A stretch of 24,645 nt of DNA from a virus, in IMG/VR virus record IMGVR_UViG_3300007539_000207, positions 1-24,645 of that record, one strand, 5' to 3'. Within the stretch, counting starts at the first letter, position 1, and every line of letters begins with the position of its first letter. Position numbers and translations under genes: made by a program. The notes beneath the pieces are model-generated. The model was given only the letters and a program-made list of their open reading frames with translations, ran no database searches and had not been told where the DNA came from. Of this stretch, positions 11,601-18,441 are shown piece by piece.

Positions 11601-14600
11601 AAGATGTAACGCCAACAGTATCAAGAACTCCAAGATTATCAATCTTAACAATTTCAGGGAGCTTTGCACTTGGTCTCAGTGTCTTATCGGATGGATAATC
11701 AAAACCAATATCTCTAAGTTTTGTCTTATTAATAGAACCTATTGTATTGCTTTTAACTTCAAAAACGGCATTTGAACCAATTCCACTAACAACTCCATCA
11801 ATTGATGGAAGTTTATAATAATTTGCACCTTTATTAAAGGTTTTTAATTCCGCAATAGAACCAATACCTGTTGCGGAATCGGTGCTGTAATTAATAATAG
11901 CCGTGCTTGAAGTGTATGATGTTCTTTCTGGAACTTCCTCAAGAAAATACTTGAAAGAAGTTGAAGATTCTATAGAAACACTATGTTTTCCAGAATAATC
12001 ACTATTGAGAACTTGAAGTTGATTATATCCAACAACTTCTGGGTCACAAACAATTAAACTCTTTTCTCTTGGGATCAAATCATTTGAAATTGGAATCAAC
12101 TTGTAATACAGAATTTTTGGAAGTTTATTACTTGTGGTTAAAGTAACTTTTCCATCTACACCAACAGTGCCAGTAGTTAACACTTCAAAATCTTCACTAT
12201 CAGCAACTTTATCGTATTCTGTATCAAAATTGCTATCAGCATATAGTGTAAATTTAAAAGCAGGATACTTAATAGAATTTCTACTGAAGGTCAGACTAGA
12301 ATCTGAAAGGTCAAATTCAACTGTAGTGTCTTTATAAACTTTAATAGGTGGATTGATTGGAGAAAGTTCTGAATCTGCCGCAGAAGTAATATCTACAATT
12401 GTTGGAACTGAACTGATTGAATCATAATAAGATTCTGACAACCTAATCTTATCTTTATCGACAATCACAACATAGTAAATTTTCTCATCCACTAAACCAC
12501 CAGCAGGAGTGGACGCGGTATAAATTACCGATTGCCCTAATTGATATCCATGATTTTCAATCGTGATTTCATTTGTTTCTACATTTATTTCACCTGCAGA
12601 AATTTCTTTCTTATCGATAACAATTCGATTATTATAATCATTATAAGAAACTGCAAAAGATGTAGTGATTGATGGTCTTACATCAACATAAACATTATCT
12701 AAAACAGTCAATCCATGGGTGGCTGCAGTAGACACTGTAACGATATTTTTAAATGCAGAGACTGAAACTACATTTGGATAGTTTGTGGCAAAACTATGAT
12801 TTGACCCTTGTCCATATCCTGTGAAGTACAATAGACCCTGATTTGCATTAGTAGAACCAATACCAGTAAATGTTCCAGTAGAGTTTAAACCAACTCTGAC
12901 TGTAGAAACACCTATTTGGTCTTCGTTAATTTTAGCCACGAACAGTTTCTGTTGATCGGCAAGAGCAAATGTAGAAACTCCTGCTGTAGAAACGCCAATA
13001 GATTCATCCTGATTATTCAGTTTGTAAATTAATTCGTCACCAGTTTTAAGTCCATGTCCTGGAAGATACAATGTCTGTGTTGGGAGGAATATGTTAGTTG
13101 CGCCAGACCCTGGATTAACGAAAGTAATTGTAGTTCCAATACCAACTCCAGAACTCATACCAAGTGCTAAAGTATTTTGAGGGTCAAAATACAATTCCTT
13201 ATTAAGTTTGAAGTCAAATGATGTATTAAATCCTACTTTAGCAGTGAATCTTCTGGGTTCTTCATAGAAAATTGTTGTCGCCGTATGAGCGGCACCAGAA
13301 GTTCCAAGAACTTCTCTAAGAACTCTAATTCTCGAAGATACTTTATCAATATTGAGAACTTTTACTTTTTCGTCTTCAATTTTAAAAATATCATTCTCAA
13401 CAATATTATCAATACCAACGCCGTAAATGTTGAAGTAGGTTACGATTCCAGTGGCTGCAGTATTACCAACACCTTCTCTAAGAACTAAAGTAGAGGTGGT
13501 AACTCCAATATTATACTTACCCGTCAGTTTAACTGCTGTTGTGCTTAATCCGGCAATAGAAACAAGTTCTTTATTCAGAAGTTCATGTGGAGAACTTGCA
13601 CTGAATGAATATTCTCCGGTTTTTCCTGTTGGAATGACTTCTACAGAACTAATAGATGTAGTTGCACAACTGATAGATGATACAGATTTGCCTCCAACTT
13701 TTGATACTCTAACATCAGCATTATATCCGCTGGTGTCAGTATTATTGAAAATTAGACTATCGCCAACCTTATAATTTGTACCTCCAGTAATAATTCCTAC
13801 ATTATCAACAGTGCCTGGAGTTGCAAAAGTAACTTTCGATAATTGATTAGAGTTTAATCTGAATGGGCTTTCAATATAATCATAAGAAATTTCCGTTTCT
13901 TCCAGGTTATAATATTTTGTGTTTCTTAACCAATTATTTGCTTCAACATCATAATCATCATGGTTTGATGATTTAAGATAACTTAGATTTGAAGGTTTTG
14001 ATTGTAAAGCATTACCAATTAAATATGGAAACTCTGGAACTTTATAGTTAGTAAATACTCCCTGACTTTCTGGATTTTCTGACAGCGTTGCAAAATACGC
14101 ATAAGTTCCATTTGGAAATTCTGGAGTAATACAAAATCTTCCATTATTTTCGTCAAGAACTGCATCACTTGCAGAATTTACATATTCATAATCTTCAACA
14201 AAAAATCCTTCTGGAAATACTGAAACTGGAGGCCTATTTGGTCGAAGTTTTAGTTTATATCCAGTTTTCATCTGGACAATGGTTCCACCATTTTTCTTCA
14301 AATAACCAAATGGACCATAAATTGGATTTCCATCATATGCCCATCCAATAATTGGTGAGTGATTTCTTGATGTTATCTTTTCCGCACCATTATCTAACAC
14401 CAAATCTGGCGAGTTGTATATTATAGTCCCATCTTGGTTATTTTGATATAATATTTTTCTCAGATTCCTTGGTGCATATAAATTTGCACACTGAAGTCCA
14501 TTTTTTTCATTGAGGCCAGGAACGATAAAACTATCATCCGAGGATATATTTACAAGTTCTTTTGCAAACTGGTTTACACCCCACCTTTGTAGTTTTGTTC

Positions 14601-16899
14601 TGAATACTGCTTGAGAACCTGGGTATTCAATGTCAATAACAGTATCAGATTGTGAATAACCAGTTCCACCCCTAATAACAGTTACTGAAGATATTTGGCC
14701 ACCAGAAATAACGGGAGTGATTACGCATCCTTGACCGCTTTCTGAGTTTACTGTTAATTTTGGAAGTGCATTAACATTTTTTCCACCATTATTCACAATT
14801 ACTTGAATAACCTTACCATTAGCAATGACAGGTGTTAATTGAACATCAGAACCAACCTGAAGCACAACATCTGGTTCTCTATAGTGATTGAGAACTTCTG
14901 AAGAACCATACCCAACACCTTTGTTTACAAGATTAATCGCAGTGATACCGCCCCTTACGATTGGAGAAACTCTTGCTTTGAAAGTTTCTGAACCAATAGA
15001 AGAAATGCCAACTTTTCCTATAACAGATACTGAAATCTCTGGATAGTTAAAATGGTGAATTCCAGTGTCAGCATCAACAAATAATGATGTTATATTTACA
15101 TACTGCTTAGTTCTGTAATATAAATCTTTATCCGAATTTGGGCCAACAGAAGATAACTTAATAGTATTTTTATCAACTACTGTGGTGTAGTATTCTGTTC
15201 CATCAACTAATCCACCTATTGCATAAGAATCAGCAGAATATTTAATTTTTTCACCGGAAGAATATCCATGAGACTCAATAGTAATCTCATTCAGTGCAGT
15301 TGATAGACCTACAGCGGTTGTTTTTCTATTTTGATATTCGGTTCCTGGATTCGCTATATCAACAGAAGCAACAACTTTCTTCAAGTCGGTTGCAAGAAGA
15401 GTGTGTCTACCAGAGCCATAACCAGTGAAAATTACTGTATTAATACCAGAAATAGCATCATCTTTGGTTTTGTGTAATTTTACATTAGTGTTGCTTTGAA
15501 TATTGACATAATAAAATCCACCTGTGGTAAGACCAGAAATCCCATTCTGACCATTTGATTGGTAGATTACCCTCTCATAATTTCTAAATTTATGATATGT
15601 TGAAAATCCAATAGCAGAAGTAGAAGCAATAGTAACAAGACCATCGACTTCTGCTGAGTTAAAGTCTGCCTTATGTTTAACTAAAGTTGTATTAGCACTT
15701 GCGGAAGCATTTTTTCCATTTCCGCCACTAATTTCAACAATAGGATCTTCAATATAATCAAAACCACCATCTAATAGATCAATTCTAACAAAAGAACCAC
15801 TAACAGCAGCATTCGCTGTAGCGCCAACTCCGGCATTATCTGAAATAACAACATTTGGCGGAGAAACTACATCGTAACCACTACCAGATGAATCTACAGT
15901 AATAGATTCAATTTTTCCATAATCAATTCCATCAAGAGACTTATAGTTTAGAATTTCTACCCCATTGAGGAGTATTCCATTTTTTGTTCCAGGTTCTGTT
16001 ATAGTTTTACTTAGATCATTATTTTGTCCTGGAATCTCTCTAAACAATTTTTGATTGTTGAGAGTTTTATTCTTATGGATATAAAGTTCAATAGTGTTGT
16101 CAGTAACCGAAATTGGTTCTGTGGAAACATATTCTTCATTATAGAGTTGAGATCTACTCTTAGCTAACTTAATAGTTGTAGAATCTGCAAGACGCTTTAC
16201 AAAATACACTCCTTCTTTGGCAATGCCAGTTTGAACTGTTGAAGTAGTAACTGTGTTGCCGTCAATATCGGTACTAGTTGTTGTTATCGTTTGTGGAGTG
16301 TAATAAACAAGGTCTCCAGTGTAGAACCCATGGTCACCAGATGATATAATTTTAAATGTATCTGTGGTAGCAGTTCCTGTTGATGGAAATGTTCCACTAA
16401 ATGTAACTTTAGTTTTTCTAATTGCGAGTTCTTCCCCAGAATAACTTGGAATAGAAGAAGACGCAACTAATGTAGAAGTTCCTTTCTTGTATACATTTTG
16501 AACATTTGATGCAATATTGGAGATATCATAATTCTTTGCATCTCCTTTGGAAATATTTCTTCTAATTACAAGAGAATCTAAAGGAACATTATCTAAGTTT
16601 CCTTGATCTCCGATTGTAATTTGATTTGCAGAGTTTACCGAATAAACCCTTGAAGTTGATGAGTAATTACTTCCAGTGATTCTTAGAGTATCACCAATTC
16701 GGAAAATATGCTCATTATTGAGAGTAAGTTTATATCTAAAATTAACTAAATTAATTTTCTCTAATTTTTCTACTTCGTAAGTAGTTGCAGCATTTAAAAT
16801 CCAAGTATTGGATGCAGCATCGTTAGCTGTCAACCCAAGAGTTTTTACTCGGATGGTATCGCCCTTCTCGTAGTACCTGTTATTCAACTGCTGCGACAT
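5695..16899 (-). CDS. Giant modular YHYH-domain virion protein (3734 aa)
   Basis: One uninterrupted frame encodes 3734 residues, nearly half the window. A YHYH-type domain (residues about 835-960) has the hallmark GWAYDGNPIYGPFGY at about 850-864. The rest is built of recurring modules. (a) At least six segments have the pattern NHGY..G..V.Y...GL....YYV..VD...I.L (near 188, 435, 545, 1280, 1450, 2600), resembling the small barrel that databases label FCCH in phage proteins. (b) About 15 have the form ..I.I...GSGY...P.V.I (e.g. ITSILISDGGVGYTTAPTVV). (c) Three tandem copies of about 85 residues lie near 2190, 2315 and 2442. (d) Two tail-fibre-like modules (ILINDIIQIPG, VLVNNILQVPG) lie near 2875 and 3260. 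No signal peptide or membrane segment is seen. AAGG sits 6 bases before the ATG, and a late-promoter-like CTAAATAAGT lies upstream. The location between gp7 and gp8 suggests a baseplate-associated fibre or host-contact protein; that role is inferred. Confidence 0.88.
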   Translation of the reverse strand: MSQQLNNRYYEKGDTIRVKTLGLTANDAASNTWILNAATTYEVEKLEKINLVNFRYKLTLNNEHIFRIGDTLRITGSNYSSTSRVYSVNSANQITIGDQGNLDNVPLDSLVIRRNISKGDAKNYDISNIASNVQNVYKKGTSTLVASSSIPSYSGEELAIRKTKVTFSGTFPSTGTATTDTFKIISSGDHGFYTGDLVYYTPQTITTTSTDIDGNTVTTSTVQTGIAKEGVYFVKRLADSTTIKLAKSRSQLYNEEYVSTEPISVTDNTIELYIHKNKTLNNQKLFREIPGQNNDLSKTITEPGTKNGILLNGVEILNYKSLDGIDYGKIESITVDSSGSGYDVVSPPNVVISDNAGVGATANAAVSGSFVRIDLLDGGFDYIEDPIVEISGGNGKNASASANTTLVKHKADFNSAEVDGLVTIASTSAIGFSTYHKFRNYERVIYQSNGQNGISGLTTGGFYYVNIQSNTNVKLHKTKDDAISGINTVIFTGYGSGRHTLLATDLKKVVASVDIANPGTEYQNRKTTAVGLSTALNEITIESHGYSSGEKIKYSADSYAIGGLVDGTEYYTTVVDKNTIKLSSVGPNSDKDLYYRTKQYVNITSLFVDADTGIHHFNYPEISVSVIGKVGISSIGSETFKARVSPIVRGGITAINLVNKGVGYGSSEVLNHYREPDVVLQVGSDVQLTPVIANGKVIQVIVNNGGKNVNALPKLTVNSESGQGCVITPVISGGQISSVTVIRGGTGYSQSDTVIDIEYPGSQAVFRTKLQRWGVNQFAKELVNISSDDSFIVPGLNEKNGLQCANLYAPRNLRKILYQNNQDGTIIYNSPDLVLDNGAEKITSRNHSPIIGWAYDGNPIYGPFGYLKKNGGTIVQMKTGYKLKLRPNRPPVSVFPEGFFVEDYEYVNSASDAVLDENNGRFCITPEFPNGTYAYFATLSENPESQGVFTNYKVPEFPYLIGNALQSKPSNLSYLKSSNHDDYDVEANNWLRNTKYYNLEETEISYDYIESPFRLNSNQLSKVTFATPGTVDNVGIITGGTNYKVGDSLIFNNTDTSGYNADVRVSKVGGKSVSSISCATTSISSVEVIPTGKTGEYSFSASSPHELLNKELVSIAGLSTTAVKLTGKYNIGVTTSTLVLREGVGNTAATGIVTYFNIYGVGIDNIVENDIFKIEDEKVKVLNIDKVSSRIRVLREVLGTSGAAHTATTIFYEEPRRFTAKVGFNTSFDFKLNKELYFDPQNTLALGMSSGVGIGTTITFVNPGSGATNIFLPTQTLYLPGHGLKTGDELIYKLNNQDESIGVSTAGVSTFALADQQKLFVAKINEDQIGVSTVRVGLNSTGTFTGIGSTNANQGLLYFTGYGQGSNHSFATNYPNVVSVSAFKNIVTVSTAATHGLTVLDNVYVDVRPSITTSFAVSYNDYNNRIVIDKKEISAGEINVETNEITIENHGYQLGQSVIYTASTPAGGLVDEKIYYVVIVDKDKIRLSESYYDSISSVPTIVDITSAADSELSPINPPIKVYKDTTVEFDLSDSSLTFSRNSIKYPAFKFTLYADSNFDTEYDKVADSEDFEVLTTGTVGVDGKVTLTTSNKLPKILYYKLIPISNDLIPREKSLIVCDPEVVGYNQLQVLNSDYSGKHSVSIESSTSFKYFLEEVPERTSYTSSTAIINYSTDSATGIGSIAELKTFNKGANYYKLPSIDGVVSGIGSNAVFEVKSNTIGSINKTKLRDIGFDYPSDKTLRPSAKLPEIVKIDNLGVLDTVGVTSYGYGYGSLEPKIILLDGETGEQKTEVDLRFEFGSNQLEIVSNTYGISYVKPILLATKNSNGMGIGSMSYDSGTKNVTVTLASGISTVGAFPFAIGDEIMIENTSVGIASTNPQGIVEIVNTGRGYNSENYNYKLFVVSDINENIGGIGIVTFSLDGYLSTGESPGTFSSSRSAGRIIPKKHFPTFDVTLTTTDFIIGEDIISLSDENATGVVERWDNNNGYLKIRANRDFTKGHIVEGQSSRTRGTISSIIKSDSSYDIAATSRVESGWEDITGFLNDTRQVIQDSDYYQKFSYSLRSKVDLETWDDLVGSLNHTSGFKRFSDLIIENSPEVNPIVGLGTTQSYFSNTIDFIGYPDLNCVTNFDIVTENNKSGFSDIINFKNKILTDYEESVGNRVLNVDNVAGQFNSRPRATRFSEVARWSIRDAHSHKFVTYIQDPDNTAEAQIQIVSVLHDKLGAGYLNQYAITSTETELGSFDYSLDGTDGVLQFYPNKYEFNPYNIFTLSYNIGDVVTSIGTAHYGGAVKITTTSESVPVSTTTNIVSIASTYQAAKILVQVKTVDNDYEYDEINLIHDGTTVDLVEYGELSTIGLDAWSGGYTGFGTYNAYIDGSNVKVDFTPNVSIASSVNTVVVAISSEGVGVGSFGLTHAEIGALPTSIASSGSPTENAIAEFDNGTYNGAYFIVQISDPDNNQHQLSELLLVDKGPDFEDTFLSEYGVITSDGVSSAGLGTFGATVDGDIVRLTFTPNSGINAEVKTFYNYIKHDDDGSASVDINFNNAYIDTQYGSYSGTHVDIRRAFRLQYGGYDVFERYIDSTDESVIGSSTEIEIQNAITIPNHFFVTGEKLTYSTPGAGTTENIGIGLTNISGIGNTDKLPEDVYVIKIDSNKIRLTDTAEKALAPVPTDYFDITTVGIGTSHTFTANDQNTKCLIAIDNYIQSPVVATALTSSLSDQLFSSQSSMYMSGIGSISGGDLIQIGDEIMKVESVGVGSTNIVRVQRAWLGTRRAGYSTGALVTKVQGNYNIVNNTLNFVEAPYGNLPVFDINFVRPSERDWTGIETSSTFQGRVFLRSGTPGSITRTYGTNYLFDDISDQFNGSNDTFALKSSGSDTTGYEDDNAIILINDIIQIPGLNQNFTLAEQAGITSAIFVNDGQTITNDVNSSNLPIGGVIVSVGSSSGFGYQPLVSAGGTATVSVAGTISAITIGSTGSGYRASTQYDVLTSVATTVAASSTTITLNNENSVFKFLEFNAGAATSIGVGTFFSRPTTITGFGTTSVTIGISSVSSLDIPAGTSVLVRVFNPSVGIVRVGVASSSVGIQTVTHIGVATISAGHLLETVHITSPGEGYTSINPPEVIIEDPLSYENIPLVYQTDGLAEPSTGVGSQAKINVNVGFGSDIVDFEISNTGFGYGAGQFLTLPTGGPTGIPTNPTLGGDFERFTINIEKIYSDKFAGWSIGQLQTMDSFDDEFDGQKTDFQLKIDGSITSIIASKGSSIVIQDVLIVLVNNILQVPGEGYIFNGGSTIVFPEPLEPGDTVDILFYKGNGAVDVKTVDILETVKEGDTLDIDYDSTRGQSSYFDEDRRLVYSIDSTEQVTTNAYYGPGLANNITMERPVTWCKQTEDKIINGERVGKDRPQYKANIFPTTNIIQTVGVGSTNIYVENVQVLFNQDNESGTSLSFQKDVLLVSQDARVGAAATAIVGSAGTITSILISDGGVGYTTAPTVVIGNPVGLGSEQRQTATASITAGVVTSITLGTAKTGYSQSNPPVVLIESPAALAERLNAGITYSGDFGTIVGVATTSIVGVASTGLILSMFIPTNSALRNDTLVGTAITVSSLAVGDFFVVRNSNIGFGVTSLKYGNAVAVGVGTTCIDNVYEVVGTATTQKTLPGYGSTTVNDITVSVLSYNGYDFTDVGVNTYFGDYSFGKINTTARTSSSDFNFYNENGVTGISTSATIRRFVPLKISNYDV

Positions 16900-16922
16900 A
16901 TCTGCCTTGAGACTTTTTTACT

Positions 16923-16929
16923 TATTTAG
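16923..16929 (-). promoter_or_regulatory. Late promoter-like CTAAATA ahead of the giant gene
   Basis: The minus strand reads CTAAATAAGTAAAAAA. It shares TAAATAAGT with the sites before gp8 and gp25. It overlaps the gp7 stop codon (TAA at 16926-16928) and lies about 24 bases before the giant gene start, a sensible distance for a T4-like late promoter. A start here would let the giant gene be transcribed independently of gp25-6-7. Confidence 0.5.
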
Positions 16930-18440
16930 TAACCATATCCACCGCTTCCGCCACCTGAAGAGGAGGAACTTCCTCCTCCACCACTACTAAAAGATGTGCT
17001 GGAAACTATGCTTGCAGAAGCAGAAATGCTAGAAGAACTGCCACCAGTTCCAGAAGTTGATGCACTGTCTTCTCCAAGATTCTTTAAACTGGATTCTTTA
17101 GTATCATAGATGTAATCATGTGGACTCGAAACATGTTTTGCCCCAACCATTTTTCTTCCTCTATGGATATGATATGGTCCATAATATGGTTTTCCTTTTA
17201 CCCAACCAACTTGCTCTCCTACATGATAACCACTTAAAACATTAACAATTCTGACAGTCACCACAGTTTCATCATCTAAAACAACCGTAGCAAAAGTATT
17301 AATACCAACCACACTTTTATCCGAAATTGTATCTGTAACTCCACTAACACCATAGAATTGAGTTATTGATTTTGATGCATATGAAACTATTCCAGTAGTT
17401 CTATCATCATAAGTCACAATTAACTCTCCAGAAGTTGGGAAACCCACTGTTGAATCAACATCAAAAGTTGTGGAGGAAGATGTATAGTTTCCAATCAGTT
17501 TGGTTTTTGGATATGCAACAAATTCTCCATATTTTACGCCATCAAACTGAAGGTCTCTATTGTAATTTGCATCAAAACTTATTCTATAATAATCTGTAGT
17601 TGCTCCACCAACAAGAACACGCTCTACATCAGTAATTGGTGCGTATGACTTATTGATTAAATCTTTGTATGCATATTGATACAGAGTATATCCCCTAATA
17701 TCCATCACATTACCTGAAATTGGCTCAACAATCATATCTTTTGTAATTTTATATAATGATTGTGATGGCGAAAGTAGATTTTCCGCAGGTTTTATGATAT
17801 TGACTTCTTCACCATAAAGTGCTTTGAATAGAATCTTAAAAGATTGATCAGTTCCCTTTGATGTATAAAAATCCTTTGCCTGTTTTACAAAGAGGTTCTT
17901 ATTAATTTTGTCGGATAATGTAGTATCTTCAAGTCCAGGCAAAAATTGATGTTTTACTTTCTTAAAAAATCTTGATAGGAAATCAACACTTAAATTTTCT
18001 ACAGTTGCTTCTGCATCATGGCTGCTAGAAATAGTATTTGAGAAAGTAAAAGTCTCATTTACATCGTTTTGTGAATAACCTTGGAAACCACGAATACAAC
18101 CAGTAAAACTAAAACTATTCTTTCCAGTATAAGTTATAATTTCATTATCAATTTTAATTAATCCATATTCATCAGGAAAACCATTCGTGTTTGACACATA
18201 TATGATATCATCATAGTATGTAATGTCACTTCTCAGAGAAACTGACTTAGTAACATTTGCATTATTGTTTAACTTGATATATCGATCAATATTTTGCAGT
18301 AAATCAAGAGGAGCACCTTGAAATTCTTGGGAAAGATAATATTGGGATAAAAATTCTCCCAAAAGAGGAAACTCATCCCGAACATAATCGGGAAGTTGAT
18401 TCTTTACAATAGTCTTGAAAGGAACTCTAGTCTGTGTCAT
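16926..18440 (-). CDS. 7: Short baseplate wedge gp7 homologue with Gly/Ser-rich tail
   Basis: This 504-aa protein follows gp6 as gene 7 does in T4. It matches only the C-terminal part of T4 gp7 (1032 aa). Residues about 185-215 (KQAKDFYTSKGTDQSFKILF, then KALYGEEVNI) align with T4 FESRSYDFYSTKGIEASYKF and its LFKVLYNEEVEI. The N-terminus (DYVRDEFPLLGEFLSQYY) fits the T4 helix before it. The N-terminal half of T4 gp7 is absent. Residues about 96-122 (LIKIDNEIITYTG...CIRGFQGYS) resemble a module also seen twice in the giant protein. A histidine motif YGPYHIH...VGAKHVSSPHD lies at 420-442. The last 50 residues are almost only Gly, Ser, Thr and Ala, ending GGYGY. The start is 1 base after the gp6 stop, with AAGG about 7 bases upstream. 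The gp7 assignment is from remembered T4 sequence. Confidence 0.78.
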   Translation of the reverse strand: MTQTRVPFKTIVKNQLPDYVRDEFPLLGEFLSQYYLSQEFQGAPLDLLQNIDRYIKLNNNANVTKSVSLRSDITYYDDIIYVSNTNGFPDEYGLIKIDNEIITYTGKNSFSFTGCIRGFQGYSQNDVNETFTFSNTISSSHDAEATVENLSVDFLSRFFKKVKHQFLPGLEDTTLSDKINKNLFVKQAKDFYTSKGTDQSFKILFKALYGEEVNIIKPAENLLSPSQSLYKITKDMIVEPISGNVMDIRGYTLYQYAYKDLINKSYAPITDVERVLVGGATTDYYRISFDANYNRDLQFDGVKYGEFVAYPKTKLIGNYTSSSTTFDVDSTVGFPTSGELIVTYDDRTTGIVSYASKSITQFYGVSGVTDTISDKSVVGINTFATVVLDDETVVTVRIVNVLSGYHVGEQVGWVKGKPYYGPYHIHRGRKMVGAKHVSSPHDYIYDTKESSLKNLGEDSASTSGTGGSSSSISASASIVSSTSFSSGGGGSSSSSGGGSGGYGY

Positions 18441-18441
18441 T

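Noticed and set aside
5990-14351. Many plus-strand open frames of 60-123 codons across the giant gene
   Set aside because: They are antisense to a single 3734-codon frame with clear protein motifs, have no ribosome sites, and their translations are low-complexity shadows of the Val/Thr/Gly-rich coding strand.
186-16340. Ubiquitin-like or E1 enzyme function from FCCH-like modules
   Set aside because: The resemblance is to a small barrel fold found widely in phage structural proteins; no adenylation or catalytic Cys domain is visible.
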